Of a DNA stretch of 64,000 bases, positions 18,982 to 28,227 are shown piece after piece; position 1 is the first letter of the stretch; each line of letters starts with the position of its first letter. This DNA comes from Reichenbachiella carrageenanivorans (GTDB taxonomy: Bacteria; Bacteroidota; Bacteroidia; Cytophagales; Cyclobacteriaceae): contig NZ_CP106735.1 of assembly GCF_025639805.1 (NCBI RefSeq), positions 1,056,001 through 1,120,000 of the forward strand, written 5' to 3'. Both the position numbers and the translations under genes were made by a program. The notes beneath the pieces were generated by a model that did no database searches, was not told the DNA's origin, and was given only the letters and a program-made list of their open reading frames with translations.

Positions 18982-19191
18982 ATGATCTATTTAGTGGCAC
19001 TCATTTTCCCTTGGTTAGCTTTTATACTCAAAGGAAACCTTGGCCTTGGCCTATTCTGTCTTTTTTTACAAATCACCATCATTGGTTGGCTTCCAGCTAC
19101 AATATGGGCCATCGTTTATATAAACAACCAGAAAGCAGATGAGCGCAATGAAAAAATAGTGAATGCAATCAAAAACACATCGAAACGTTGA
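18982..19191 (+). CDS. YqaE/Pmp3-family small membrane protein
   Basis: The 69-residue protein has two membrane segments, IYLVALIFPWLAFIL and LFLQITIIGWLPATIWAI, separated by a short loop. The order and the GWLPATIWA motif match Pmp3/YqaE proteolipids, whose usual motif is GW(I/L)PGxIHA. Members are linked to membrane potential and stress in yeast and plants; the bacterial role is unclear. A charged tail (ADERNEKIVNAI) follows. The MepB-like gene starts 12 bp downstream and is probably cotranscribed. Confidence 0.8.
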   Translation: MIYLVALIFPWLAFILKGNLGLGLFCLFLQITIIGWLPATIWAIVYINNQKADERNEKIVNAIKNTSKR

Positions 19192-19203
19192 TTCTCATTT
19201 GGT

Positions 19204-19695
19204 ATGAATGACCTAGTAACTCGAATCAAAACCAGGTGCTATGATCCACATGGCTTGACTATGGCTAATTATACAGACGAAGCAGAAAGCCAAACCTATG
19301 GCGCCTGTACGTTCGAAATCCATGACAAAAAATGTGTGTCCCGAAATGCCAAAATTACCCCTACTAAGACGGGACAATTTGTGACCCTTTGGAAAAGAAC
19401 CCATACAGGCATCACCGCTCCTTTTGATTCATCCGACACCATAGACTTGGTTATTATCCATATCCAAGACGGCGATCGATTAGGCCTATTTATTTTCCCT
19501 CAAGCACTACTTATTGAAAAGAAAATTATTTCTACCGCAAAAAAAGAAGGCAAGAGAGGCTTTCGTATATATCCTCCTTGGGATCGACCCACAAGTAGAC
19601 AAGCTCTCAAAACCCAAGATTGGCAGCAGTTCCATTTTATAGACCTAACCAAGGCAGGGTCTATCAATTCGAGTAAAATAAAAAGTTTTCTCTAA
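19204..19695 (+). CDS. MepB-family protein
   Basis: The 163-residue soluble protein carries the MepB signature: SRNAKITPTKTGQFVTLWKR (residues 44-63), then PFDSSDTIDLVII and GKRGFRIYPPWD. MepB is known from the staphylococcal mepRAB locus beside a multidrug efflux pump, but its biochemical role is not settled. Here there is no mepA or mepR neighbour; the partner is the Pmp3-like gene just upstream. Confidence 0.85.
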   Translation: MNDLVTRIKTRCYDPHGLTMANYTDEAESQTYGACTFEIHDKKCVSRNAKITPTKTGQFVTLWKRTHTGITAPFDSSDTIDLVIIHIQDGDRLGLFIFPQALLIEKKIISTAKKEGKRGFRIYPPWDRPTSRQALKTQDWQQFHFIDLTKAGSINSSKIKSFL

Positions 19696-19860
19696 GCTCA
19701 AACCCATCTGATCTTTTCAAAACGCACATGTTGATCTAGCATAGGGTCTTTATTTATTACATCCTCCTACTTATTTCTTGGCAAAGGACGAGTGGGGAAA
19801 CCTTATCGGTTTTTTCTTCCAGACAAACGGTAAACAAGCCCATTACTCAATCTGAGTTTA

Positions 19861-19876
19861 ATAGAATTAATTCTAT
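19861..19876. promoter_or_regulatory. 16-bp palindrome upstream of the cation transporter gene
   Basis: ATAGAATTAATTCTAT is a perfect palindrome centred about 40 bp before the TACTTTTG promoter box. Position and symmetry fit a dimeric repressor site, for example a metal-responsive regulator. This is inference; AT-rich palindromes also occur by chance. Confidence 0.4.
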
Positions 19877-19905
19877 ATAATTCTCCTATAATTTTCAACT
19901 TTAGG

Positions 19906-19913
19906 TACTTTTG
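19906..19913 (+). promoter_or_regulatory. Promoter -7 box of the cation diffusion facilitator gene
   Basis: TACTTTTG exactly matches TAnnTTTG, 32 bp before the ATG. No clear TTG is seen at the -33 distance. Confidence 0.6.
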
Positions 19914-19945
19914 ACGTCTGGCACAAACACAGAACCCAAACGTGA

Positions 19946-20830
19946 ATGACCAACGAGCAGACCGCTATAAAAACCACCTACCTCAGTCTAGTGAGCAATT
20001 TGGCACTAGCCATCATCAAAGGGCTTGCGGGTGTTTTTGGCCACTCGTACGCACTCATTGCAGATGCGATTGAGTCTGCTACTGATGTATGCTCCTCACT
20101 GCTGGTACTCTTAGGCTTTAAATATGCCGCCAAACCAGCCGATGAAAACCATCCCTACGGACATGGCAGAATAGAGCCACTCATTACCTTTTTGGTTGTT
20201 GGGTTTTTGATAGCTTCTGCCATCACGATCGCCTACAAAAGTATCATTCATATCCAAACGCCGCACAAAGTGCCAGCACCATGGACACTACTCATTTTAG
20301 GCGCTATCATCGTGTGGAAAGAATTTTCTTATCGCATCGTCATCAAAAAAAGTGAGGAGACTCAAAGCTCAGCACTCAAAGCCGAAGCCTGGCATCATAG
20401 AAGCGACGCCATTACTTCGATCACCGCCTTTGTGGGAATTTCCATCGCCCTTTACATGGGCAAAGGGTACGAGACTGCCGACGACTGGGCAGCTTTGCTT
20501 GCCTCAGGATTTATCTTGTACAACAGCTTCCTAATCTTTAGACCTGCACTAGGCGAAATCATGGATGAGCATCGCTACGATGAGCTCATCGACCACATCC
20601 GTAAAGTCTCGGCTGATGTGGAAGGCATCATCGATACCGAAAAATGTTTGATCCGAAAGACAGGCATGAAATACCATGTGGACTTGCATGCCATAGTCGA
20701 TGGCAAAATTACTGTAAGGGAGGGTCATGTGCTGGCCCATTTGCTCAAAGACACTCTTCAAGAAAAAATTCCTACGCTAGCCTACATTCTCATTCATATC
20801 GAACCAGATTACGAATCCACCAACGAATAA
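19946..20830 (+). CDS. Cation diffusion facilitator family transporter
   Basis: This 294-residue inner-membrane antiporter exports divalent metal ions. Six hydrophobic segments cover about residues 12-205, followed by a cytoplasmic domain. Aligning PADENHPYGHGRIE with FieF places the transport site as ExxxD (ESATD) and HxxxD (HHRSD). The first position is therefore Glu where FieF has Asp, which may change metal preference. The start is the ATG 32 bp after a promoter box. Substrate (Zn, Fe, Mn, Co) cannot be told from sequence. Confidence 0.92.
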   Translation: MTNEQTAIKTTYLSLVSNLALAIIKGLAGVFGHSYALIADAIESATDVCSSLLVLLGFKYAAKPADENHPYGHGRIEPLITFLVVGFLIASAITIAYKSIIHIQTPHKVPAPWTLLILGAIIVWKEFSYRIVIKKSEETQSSALKAEAWHHRSDAITSITAFVGISIALYMGKGYETADDWAALLASGFILYNSFLIFRPALGEIMDEHRYDELIDHIRKVSADVEGIIDTEKCLIRKTGMKYHVDLHAIVDGKITVREGHVLAHLLKDTLQEKIPTLAYILIHIEPDYESTNE

Positions 20831-20836
20831 ACACAA

Positions 20837-20875
20837 AAAAGCCTGACCACTTTCGCAATCAGGCTTATCATCTTT
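20837..20875. terminator. Bidirectional terminator between the transporter and the metB-like gene
   Basis: The 8-bp stem AAGCCTGA/TCAGGCTT (20839-20846, 20859-20866) has A-runs on its left and a T-run on its right. It can stop transcription arriving from either convergent gene. Confidence 0.8.
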
Positions 20876-20894
20876 TTAACTGGTCGTCGGGTGG

Positions 20895-22034
20895 TTATCC
20901 CAACGCCTTTTCTAAATCTGCAATCAGGTCTTCTACATCTTCGATCCCTACGCTAAGTCGAATCAATGAATCTTTCAATCCTGCCTTCAATCGCTCCTCT
21001 CTTGGGATGGCTGCATGAGTCATACTGGCTGGATGACCACAAAGAGACTCCACTCCTCCAAGTGATTCTGCCAAAGCAAATAACTTCAAGCTTTCCATCA
21101 CTTTGATGGCATCGTCTAGCTTATCGTCTTTGAGTACAAATGAAATCATCCCTCCAAAATCCTTCATCTGCTTTTTAGCAATATCATGATTCCTATGTTC
21201 TTCGAATCCAGGCCAATGTACTTCTTCTACTTTCGGGTGCGATTTCAAAAAATGCGCTACACGTCTACCATTTTCACAGTGACGCTGCATTCTGATATGT
21301 AATGTTTTGATTCCTCGAAGGGCAAGAAAACAATCCATAGGGCCAGTCACTGCTCCACTTGAGTTCTGGATAAAAGCCAGTTTTTCTTGTAGCACATCAC
21401 TGTTGGTCATCAAACAGCCCATCACTACATCCGAATGCCCCGCCAGATATTTAGTCACCGAATGAACAACTACATCCGCTCCTTGATCAAGAGGATTTTG
21501 GAGGTATGGCGTAGCAAAAGTATTGTCTACGCAAAACATCGAACCAAATTTTTTGCACACACCTGCCAAACCTTTGATATCAATGATATTCATCATTGGA
21601 TTAGACGGAGTCTCCGCCCATACCATTTTAATCTTGTCAGAAAAATGCTCTGAGATTCTATTCAAATCTCGCATGTCTACAAACTTGAATTTGATCCCAA
21701 AATCTTGATAGATTTTAGTAAAAATTCTATAAGTACCTCCATACAAATCATTAGAAGCCAGCACTTCGTCGCCAGGCTTCAACAGTTTGAGAACAGCGTC
21801 AGTCGCCGCCAAGCCAGATGCAAAACATAGCCCATGTTTAGCGTTTTCCAATGCAGCCAAGTTGTTTTGCAAAGCATCTCTGGTAGGGTTTTGTGTTCTA
21901 GAGTACTCATACCCCTTGTGCTGTCCTGGCGAAGGCTGCACATAGGTGGAAGTCTGATAGATCGGGGTCATGATCGCCCCTGTGGTTGGGTCCGGTTCTA
22001 TTCCGGCATGAATGGCCTTAGTACCAAATTTCAT
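20895..22034 (-). CDS. metB: Cystathionine gamma-synthase/lyase family PLP enzyme
   Basis: The 379-residue protein belongs to the Cys/Met metabolism PLP family. It has the N-terminal TKAIHAG, a YSRTQNPTRDALQ segment, and the PLP lysine in HSVTKYLAGH (K195). The late SLGGVESL and HAAIPREER motifs are typical of cystathionine gamma-synthase and gamma-lyase. It either makes cystathionine from an activated homoserine and cysteine or splits cystathionine; the two activities are hard to separate from sequence, so the symbol is tentative. Its leader has an unusual fold (22038-22104). Confidence 0.88.
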   Translation of the reverse strand: MKFGTKAIHAGIEPDPTTGAIMTPIYQTSTYVQPSPGQHKGYEYSRTQNPTRDALQNNLAALENAKHGLCFASGLAATDAVLKLLKPGDEVLASNDLYGGTYRIFTKIYQDFGIKFKFVDMRDLNRISEHFSDKIKMVWAETPSNPMMNIIDIKGLAGVCKKFGSMFCVDNTFATPYLQNPLDQGADVVVHSVTKYLAGHSDVVMGCLMTNSDVLQEKLAFIQNSSGAVTGPMDCFLALRGIKTLHIRMQRHCENGRRVAHFLKSHPKVEEVHWPGFEEHRNHDIAKKQMKDFGGMISFVLKDDKLDDAIKVMESLKLFALAESLGGVESLCGHPASMTHAAIPREERLKAGLKDSLIRLSVGIEDVEDLIADLEKALG

Positions 22035-22037
22035 AAT

Positions 22038-22104
22038 ATCTTGTTTTTTTATGCTGGGGTGAGACCTGCCGAAGGTTTGTATCTTCGAACAGCACCACTA
22101 TAAT
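22038..22104 (-). promoter_or_regulatory. Structured leader of the metB-like gene
   Basis: Read leftwards, the leader contains a hairpin CTG-TT-CGAAG / CTTCG-G-CAG with an 8-nt loop. It is flanked by GGTG and CACC and by GTGCTG and CAGCA, which could pair across the hairpin. An A-run follows before the start codon. This suggests a regulatory RNA, for instance one responding to methionine metabolism, but it does not match a riboswitch I can name. Confidence 0.35.
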
Positions 22105-22125
22105 TTAAGTAATTATCCTCTGATT

Positions 22126-22881
22126 TTGAGCGACAAATGTAAATCAATATCGCATATTCGCCATGTTTTTTTGACTAGACTATTTTCATACTTGAATAAC
22201 CATAGATATTCTTCTTTTTTCAATAACCCCAAAGGTATCCTTGTACTCATGGCATGGATGACGGTGGTGCCATGGGTCTCCACTCTTGTCATCACTTATC
22301 TTGCATTGAATCAAGAAGAATGGATTAGGGGTTTTACACTCGTGCCTTGGGTGTGTTTCTTCGGGGCTAGTGTATTAAGTATGGGACTAGCCATCACGCC
22401 TACTACTTTTATCTGCTTGCTGTGCGGATATTTTCTCGGTTTGCAGGCTATTCTACCCGTTATCCTCTGCTATCAGCTTGCGTCTTTGGTCGGCTTTGGC
22501 TTGGCGCAAAAGATGGACAACCATACGCTAATCTGGGTCAAACAGAAATTTCCTAAATCTGCTCCCATATTCGCCAATCTCGAACAGCAACAATGGCTCA
22601 CTACGCTTCTGGCTAGAATATCTCCTGCCTTACCTTTCGGTCTAATGAATGTGGTCTTAGCTGTATCTGGCGTGAGGCTAGTTCCTTTCTTTTTCGGTGG
22701 ACTATTCGGTATGCTACCCCGCACGGTGTTTTTTATCTGGCTCGGCACACAAGCCCCAGCACTTATAGAAGCTTTACAAACCAAAGATCAATTGGTATGG
22801 TTTATCGTTCTCAGTGTCACAGGCCTATGGCTACTCTATAAGCTCCTACGGCCTAAGAGGCAAAAAACTGATCTAACTTAG
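22126..22881 (+). CDS. TVP38/TMEM64 (VTT-domain) family membrane protein
   Basis: The 251-residue protein has about six hydrophobic segments. The VTT/SNARE-associated motif is visible as ITPTTFICLLCGYFLG and, later, ARISPALPFGLMNVVLAVSG and GMLPRTVFFIWLG. Members are inner-membrane proteins related to DedA and to lipid scramblases; the substrate is unknown. The start is a TTG and is uncertain; an in-frame ATG is at 22249, but using it would cut into the first membrane segment. The last 29 bp overlap the end of the convergent MscS gene. Confidence 0.8.
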   Translation: MSDKCKSISHIRHVFLTRLFSYLNNHRYSSFFNNPKGILVLMAWMTVVPWVSTLVITYLALNQEEWIRGFTLVPWVCFFGASVLSMGLAITPTTFICLLCGYFLGLQAILPVILCYQLASLVGFGLAQKMDNHTLIWVKQKFPKSAPIFANLEQQQWLTTLLARISPALPFGLMNVVLAVSGVRLVPFFFGGLFGMLPRTVFFIWLGTQAPALIEALQTKDQLVWFIVLSVTGLWLLYKLLRPKRQKTDLT

Positions 22882-24457
22882 CATCTAGTGCTGTTTTTTC
22901 ACTGATGTATTTAGGATCAAAGGGCTCATGACCAGGCATATTCTCCAGATGAAGTGTCTGTGTAGGATAGGCAAACTCAACTCCAAAATGATCTGCCAAT
23001 CGCAAAATGCTTAGTAATATCTCTTGTCTAAACTTAAGTTCTTCTGTCCAAGTAGCTGCCTCGAAAAAGATGTAAAACAAAATATCGAGTGAATGGGCTC
23101 CAAGATCATTGAAATGTATTTCATATTTTTCATTACTCGTCTTAGGGTGCTCTACTACTATCCTGTTCAGACCAGCGACAAAGGTTTCAATGAGGTTAGG
23201 CGGTGTGTCGTACTTGATCTGGATAATGGTTCTAAACCTACGCAATCTTCGCAGGCCATTGTTATCTATCGTGCTATCTGCCAACTGACCATTTGGCACA
23301 TACACCACAGAGTTTCTAAAGGTTCTAATTCGCGTAGAGCGAAAACCTACTTCCTCTACCGTACCGTCTATGTCTCCCGTTACGATCCAATCTCCAATCT
23401 GAAACGGCTTGTCCACAAATATCATCAGCGAACCAAAGAAATTTTTGATGGTATCTTGTGCTGCCAAGGCAAATGCCAAACCACCAATAGAGAGACCTGT
23501 AAGCAATGGCAAAATTGGTACATCAAGACTATCCAAAATAACCAAACCTCCCACCATTACAATGGTGAATCGCAACACCTTGCGCACAATAGGCACCAGT
23601 TGATCATCGAGGGTGCTTTCCGTACTATTTACATATCTGTTCAGATAAACATCCACCACATTGGTAAGCTGATATAGCGCTATCATACCATACAACGGTA
23701 TCAAGGCCTTCAGTGCTAGTAGCACATAAAAACCAACTAAACGTGGCAGCTCCAAGCTTGGGTATAAGGCGCCTATGAAGAAAAACACCATAAGCATACC
23801 TACAGGACGCGACACGGGCAAGATATACCTACTACCAATATTACGATGTCCAATTTTGTCAAGCGCTCGAATGAACAATCGACCGAAAACCAGCGTAAAC
23901 ACATATCGCACAAAAAAACAAAGTGCCAACATGATCACAATACCCAACCATTGCCAAAGCTTTAGCCCTAGAAAATGCGCATTGAGCCCTGTTTTTTCTA
24001 TTTCGATTCCTATGAGAGACTTGGGGTCAAACTTGTATAGCTCGGCGTGTATCTTTTCGATAGACGCTACCACATCTGGCTGAAACTGCCAGCGACCTCT
24101 CTTCCTTTGCAAATAAATCTCTGGATATCGCTTGCTAATGATGTAGATGTGATCGTTATGTAACGAATCAAAATAATCGGGATTGGTGGGTACATTGTCG
24201 AAAAATATAAAAATACCAGCTCCTTCGAATACTTGCTCTAGACTTTTGGCCACTTCTACTTTTTCGTCGAGTTTAAGGCTTGGAGTATTAAATAAAATAG
24301 TAGCGGCCTTAGGGTTGTAAGTCTCCTCCGAGATATTAGTCACAAAGGTATTTAGCGCCAGATAAGGAGTCTCCAGCCTACTGGTGATGGTATCCTGTCG
24401 CTGGGCCAACGACTGAAAAGAAGCTAAAATGAAAAAGCAGAAGAGGGCATTGCGCAT
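22853..24457 (-). CDS. MscS-family mechanosensitive ion channel with periplasmic N-terminal domain
   Basis: The 534-residue protein begins with a signal peptide (FFILASFQSLAQ), then a soluble N-terminal domain of about 150 residues. Several membrane helices follow (about 165-320). The pore-lining segment ends in GGLAFALAAQDTIKNFFG, followed by IFVDKPFQIGDWI and IRTFRNSVVYVPNG, the hallmarks of MscS channels. It would release solutes on osmotic downshift. A second, smaller MscS is at 56426-57238. The 3' end overlaps the VTT gene on the other strand. Confidence 0.92.
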   Translation of the reverse strand: MRNALFCFFILASFQSLAQRQDTITSRLETPYLALNTFVTNISEETYNPKAATILFNTPSLKLDEKVEVAKSLEQVFEGAGIFIFFDNVPTNPDYFDSLHNDHIYIISKRYPEIYLQRKRGRWQFQPDVVASIEKIHAELYKFDPKSLIGIEIEKTGLNAHFLGLKLWQWLGIVIMLALCFFVRYVFTLVFGRLFIRALDKIGHRNIGSRYILPVSRPVGMLMVFFFIGALYPSLELPRLVGFYVLLALKALIPLYGMIALYQLTNVVDVYLNRYVNSTESTLDDQLVPIVRKVLRFTIVMVGGLVILDSLDVPILPLLTGLSIGGLAFALAAQDTIKNFFGSLMIFVDKPFQIGDWIVTGDIDGTVEEVGFRSTRIRTFRNSVVYVPNGQLADSTIDNNGLRRLRRFRTIIQIKYDTPPNLIETFVAGLNRIVVEHPKTSNEKYEIHFNDLGAHSLDILFYIFFEAATWTEELKFRQEILLSILRLADHFGVEFAYPTQTLHLENMPGHEPFDPKYISEKTALDAKLDQFFAS

Positions 24458-24599
24458 GATCTATTGGTTTGATTTCGTGCAAAGTTATTTTTGTTGGCTC
24501 AAAAACCAAGTTTGGAGACTTTTGCCTTATGAAGAGCTTTTCTAAAAAGTAGTAGTAAAATATTAGCTCTAGCTATAAGACATCAATCAATTCACTAGA

Positions 24600-24628
24600 A
24601 AAAAGAAAAGCTCCGAAAATCGGAGCTT
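24600..24628 (-). terminator. Terminator of the 60-residue gene
   Basis: The 9-bp stem AAGCTCCGA/TCGGAGCTT with a 3-nt loop, read leftwards, is followed by a T-rich tract (TTCTTTTT). It lies 7 bp after the stop of the small gene at 24636. Confidence 0.85.
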
Positions 24629-24635
24629 AAAATTT

Positions 24636-24818
24636 TTAGCTAAGTTTAAAATGTTTATTCAAAATAGTACGATACAGATGGCCGAACTTGTCGTAACACC
24701 ACTGTCTTAGAGCTTCTAGCTCCTTGCCTACTAGCCTAATTGCTTTTGCTAGTTCCTTGTCAAACAAACTTTTGTCGAAACTAACTTTCGACAGAATTGT
24801 TTTAGAATATTCCAGCAT
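24636..24818 (-). CDS. Small conserved protein of unknown function
   Basis: The frame encodes 60 residues starting MLEYSKTILSKVSFD and containing ELEALRQWCYDKFG. I recall similar 60-residue proteins in other Cytophagales and Flavobacteria, but no function is known. It is charged, probably helical, and has no signal peptide. A strong terminator placed immediately after its stop supports it being a real transcription unit. Confidence 0.7.
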   Translation of the reverse strand: MLEYSKTILSKVSFDKSLFDKELAKAIRLVGKELEALRQWCYDKFGHLYRTILNKHFKLS

Positions 24819-24936
24819 GGATAAATTGGTATGTTAAAATTTATTAAATAAACCTGATGACCGTTTGCCATCCACCAAATTGCACCTGAAAATAAGAAAT
24901 ATCAGTTAGATTTACAATTTTACCTCTATAACGAGC

Positions 24937-26376
24937 ATGCAAAAAGTAGGTTTATTATTCTTTGTTATTTTAATGTTAACGGGTCTTATGGTTCGTGGAC
25001 AGCAGGTGAGTATAGAACTAGGGCCAGACCAGATTGCCATCAATCAGGCCTTTACCATCACACTTACTATCCAAAATGCCCGATTAGAAAGTTATACCCC
25101 TTTCCCAGAAATCCCAGGGTTCGTCAAGCGAGGCACCTCATCGTCGTCCTCTACCAATTTTATTAATGGACGCAGAAGCTCTTCGCAAAGCATCATACAA
25201 AACTACGTGGCTACCGCCGAAGGCGAATACCTCATCAAACCCTTCGCCATGGAAGTAAATGGTCAATCCTTCAACGTACAAGGCAAGAAAGTAAAAGTAG
25301 GTCCCGCCGCTCAGCAGCAGCGACGAAACGACCCGTTTGGCAGCGACCCCTTCCAAGATTTGTTTGGCAGGCAGAATGCCCCACAGGAATTTTTAGATGT
25401 AAAAGCAGATGCTTTCCTCGCGCTGACCACAGACAAGTCCTCAATATATCTTGGAGAAGGCTTTACTCTCACGCTGGCCTTTTATGTAGCGAGCAACAAC
25501 CGCGCAGACATGCGCTTCTATGAACTCAGCAAGCAGATTCCAGATATCGTAAAGAAAATCAAACCAGCCAACTGCTGGGAGGAAAATTTTAACATAGACA
25601 ATATCACAGGAGAGCCTGTAGAAATCAACGGACAAACTTATACCCAATTCAAAATCTATCAGGCTGCCTACTACCCGCTCAATACCAACACCATCCATTT
25701 TCCAAAGGTAGGGCTTGAATTGATCAAATATAAAGTGGCTAAAAACCCGACTTTCTTTGGTAGAAACAAGCAGGAAGAGCTAGTTACCTTTCATACCAAA
25801 GCCAAAAAAGTAACGATCAAAAACCTACCACCACATCCGCTAAAAGAAAGTGTATCCGTAGGAAATTATAGACTAAAAGAAAAAATTTCTAATCAAACAC
25901 TCCGCACAGGCGAAAGTTTCAACTACTCCTTTGATATCACTGGCGAAGGCAACATCTCTGCAATCGGAGAACCCATACTCCAAGAAGACGACAATTTCGA
26001 CATCTACTCTCCTAATATTCGCCAAGACATCAGTCGTGGGCATGGCAAAGTACGAGGCACCAAGTCCTTCAGCTACTACGGTATCCCCAACGAACCTGGA
26101 ACATATGAGCTAGGAGATTATCTTCAGTTTATTTACTTCAATGTGAAAACGGAATCCTACGATACACTCAAATCAGAAATCGTACTGAACGTGACAGGCG
26201 AAAGCAAGAAAAACGAATACATCCTATCCAACGACATGGGTTCGTTTTACGATACAATGGACATTCAGAGCAATAAGCTCACTGCGATCGACGCCAAAGA
26301 TCGATTACGAAGCATGGCCAACATTGCGATATTCGTACTGATAGGGCTAGTCACTTTAGTGATGTTCAAAAAATAG
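24937..26376 (+). CDS. batD: BatD-family protein
   Basis: The 479-residue protein has a signal peptide ([14 protein letters not shown]) and a large periplasmic beta-sandwich region. It starts with the [20 protein letters not shown] pattern of BatD and ends with one C-terminal membrane helix (about 455-476). A low-complexity Ser stretch (SSSSSTNF) and a Gln/Arg-rich stretch (QQQRRN) lie near residues 68-130. BatD belongs to the Bat aerotolerance operon of Bacteroides and related bacteria. No batA, B, C or E is adjacent, so this may be a stand-alone copy. Confidence 0.85.
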   Translation: MQKVGLLFFVILMLTGLMVRGQQVSIELGPDQIAINQAFTITLTIQNARLESYTPFPEIPGFVKRGTSSSSSTNFINGRRSSSQSIIQNYVATAEGEYLIKPFAMEVNGQSFNVQGKKVKVGPAAQQQRRNDPFGSDPFQDLFGRQNAPQEFLDVKADAFLALTTDKSSIYLGEGFTLTLAFYVASNNRADMRFYELSKQIPDIVKKIKPANCWEENFNIDNITGEPVEINGQTYTQFKIYQAAYYPLNTNTIHFPKVGLELIKYKVAKNPTFFGRNKQEELVTFHTKAKKVTIKNLPPHPLKESVSVGNYRLKEKISNQTLRTGESFNYSFDITGEGNISAIGEPILQEDDNFDIYSPNIRQDISRGHGKVRGTKSFSYYGIPNEPGTYELGDYLQFIYFNVKTESYDTLKSEIVLNVTGESKKNEYILSNDMGSFYDTMDIQSNKLTAIDAKDRLRSMANIAIFVLIGLVTLVMFKK

Positions 26377-26419
26377 GACATCGCCTTAATAAAATCGTAC
26401 GTCCCACGGTATTTTCATT

Positions 26420-26427
26420 TAATTTTG
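26420..26427 (+). promoter_or_regulatory. aroC: Promoter -7 box before aroC
   Basis: TAATTTTG exactly matches TAnnTTTG, 108 bp before the chosen aroC start. This would give a leader of about 100 nt. Confidence 0.5.
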
Positions 26428-26534
26428 GCTTGCCTAAAGGCAGCCCAGCAAGCAGCAAGGCAAACGACGAAAAGCTGTCACAGACCGTACACGCTGTTCC
26501 TGACTGCTTTCTTTCTAATTCAAATTATCAATTG

Positions 26535-27611
26535 ATGAGTAACTCATTCGGGTCTTTATTTAAGATCACCACCTTTGGAGAATCACATGGCAAGGCCATT
26601 GGCGTCACGGTAGACGGCTGCCCTGCTGGCATTACTATAGACGAAGCTTTTATCCAGTCGGAATTGGAAAGAAGAAAACCTGGTCAATCCAAAATCACTA
26701 CCCAAAGGAAAGAGCCAGATAGTTTCGAAATTCTCTCTGGCGTATTCGAAGGAAAATCTACTGGCACTCCCATTGCCATGGTGATTCGCAATACAGACCA
26801 GAAGAGCAAAGACTACGCACATATTGCAAAATCTTACCGCCCATCTCACGCCGATTTCACTTATCAAGAGAAGTACGGCATACGCGACTACCGTGGCGGT
26901 GGTCGAAGTTCGGCTCGTGAAACAGCCGCCAGAGTAGCCGCAGGTGCATTAGCTAAATTGGCTTTACGCCAATTGGGCATTGAAGTAGCTGCTTATGTCT
27001 CTCAAGTAGGAGATCTCAAAACCGAAAAGACTTATCAGCAATTGGATCTATCCAAAACTGAAAACAACATCGTACGATGCCCAGACGAAAGCATCGCAGA
27101 CAAGATGATCACTTTCATCGATGGCATTCGCAAAAGCGGAGACACCGTGGGCGGCATCGTGACGGGTGTCATCACAGGTACACCTGTAGGACTAGGCGAG
27201 CCCGTATTTGACAAACTACACGCCCGACTCGGCGCAGCCATGCTAGGTATCAATGCTGTGAAAGGATTCGAATATGGCAGTGGATTCGAAGGAGCCAAAA
27301 TGAAAGGCTCTAAACACAACGACATCATCGAAAAGGACGGAGATCAAATAAAAACCCGTACCAACCTATCAGGCGGTATCCAAGGAGGTATTTCCAACGG
27401 TGAAGACATCTACTTCAATGTCGCCTTCAAACCAGTAGCTACCATCATGCGAGACCAAAACTCGATAGATCAGGATGGACAGACGATCACAGTATCAGGC
27501 AAAGGCAGACACGACCCCTGTGTAGTACCAAGGGCAGTCCCTATTGTAGAAGCAATGGCAGCGATTACAATCTTAGATTTCTATTTATTAAATAGATCTA
27601 CGCATCTATAA
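26535..27611 (+). CDS. aroC: Chorismate synthase
   Basis: AroC makes chorismate from 5-enolpyruvylshikimate 3-phosphate, the last step of the shikimate pathway, using reduced FMN. The 358-residue protein begins with [18 protein letters not shown], the family's first signature. It contains [20 protein letters not shown] and the late [16 protein letters not shown]. The frame is open from 26430, but the first signature begins at ATG 26535. Other shikimate genes are not adjacent. Confidence 0.97.
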   Translation: MSNSFGSLFKITTFGESHGKAIGVTVDGCPAGITIDEAFIQSELERRKPGQSKITTQRKEPDSFEILSGVFEGKSTGTPIAMVIRNTDQKSKDYAHIAKSYRPSHADFTYQEKYGIRDYRGGGRSSARETAARVAAGALAKLALRQLGIEVAAYVSQVGDLKTEKTYQQLDLSKTENNIVRCPDESIADKMITFIDGIRKSGDTVGGIVTGVITGTPVGLGEPVFDKLHARLGAAMLGINAVKGFEYGSGFEGAKMKGSKHNDIIEKDGDQIKTRTNLSGGIQGGISNGEDIYFNVAFKPVATIMRDQNSIDQDGQTITVSGKGRHDPCVVPRAVPIVEAMAAITILDFYLLNRSTHL

Positions 27612-27654
27612 TTTAGGAGAATCCCGCTAATATTTAGGTAAATCAGCGGATGTC

Positions 27655-27680
27655 TTGACAGATTGTAGGTTTTATTTTTG
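27655..27680 (+). promoter_or_regulatory. Promoter of the STAS-like gene
   Basis: TATTTTTG (27673-27680) exactly matches TAnnTTTG, with a TTG at 27655-27657 (15-nt spacing, a little short). Confidence 0.65.
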
Positions 27681-27711
27681 CACAAAATTATTTCTAAATA
27701 AAAATCAAGAC

Positions 27712-28110
27712 ATGACAACTTTTTATAAAAAAGAGGGTGTAGTGACTGCCAGCTCCAATGCAGCTGCGGGCACCATGACCGTGCAATGGGATTCGCTTCT
27801 CGATGACCAAGCAATAGAGGAGTGCTGTCAAGCACAAATCGAACAAGTAAAAAAAGGCATAAAAATATTGTTTTTGGATGTATCGGTAGCCAATGGAGTA
27901 CCCTCACAAAAAAGACAGGAATGGTTCGAAAACTACTTATTCCCCAACTTTTCAGCACTAGGCTTAAAAGCTTCAATTACCATTTTACCAAAAAGTGCTT
28001 TGACCAAATTAGCGTCTAAAAAATGGGTGAAAAATTCAGGCGCATTCAATTTTGATGTCTTCGAAGCTGCAAGTCTAAACGATGCACAGGAACTCGCTCG
28101 TCAGCTGTAA
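27712..28110 (+). CDS. STAS-like protein of unknown function
   Basis: The 132-residue soluble protein resembles the small STAS/SEC14-like proteins frequent in Cytophagales. A first beta strand (AAGTMTVQWDSLL) is followed by a helix with ECCQAQIEQVKKG and a strand KILFLDVS. The segment QKRQEWFENYLFPNFSALGLK and the strand ITILPKSALTKL complete the pattern. No phosphorylatable serine motif is clear. A role in signalling is inference from fold similarity only. The gene has its own promoter and terminator. Confidence 0.7.
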   Translation: MTTFYKKEGVVTASSNAAAGTMTVQWDSLLDDQAIEECCQAQIEQVKKGIKILFLDVSVANGVPSQKRQEWFENYLFPNFSALGLKASITILPKSALTKLASKKWVKNSGAFNFDVFEAASLNDAQELARQL

Positions 28111-28130
28111 TTACTATCCATCGAAGGATT

Positions 28131-28170
28131 AAAAAGCGGAAAGTTCTATCCTTAGAATTTTCCGCTTTTT
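28131..28170 (+). terminator. Terminator of the STAS-like gene
   Basis: The 12-bp stem AAAAAGCGGAAA/TTTCCGCTTTTT encloses a further imperfect stem; the T-run is part of the right arm. Confidence 0.85.
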
Positions 28171-28227
28171 CTGTTTAGTATTGAGTTATATTCTAAGACA
28201 ACCCAGATACGATAGACCTCAATATTC

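Noticed and set aside
23093..23677. 194-residue frame opposite the MscS gene
   Set aside because: Antisense shadow with no signature; the MscS protein on the other strand is intact.
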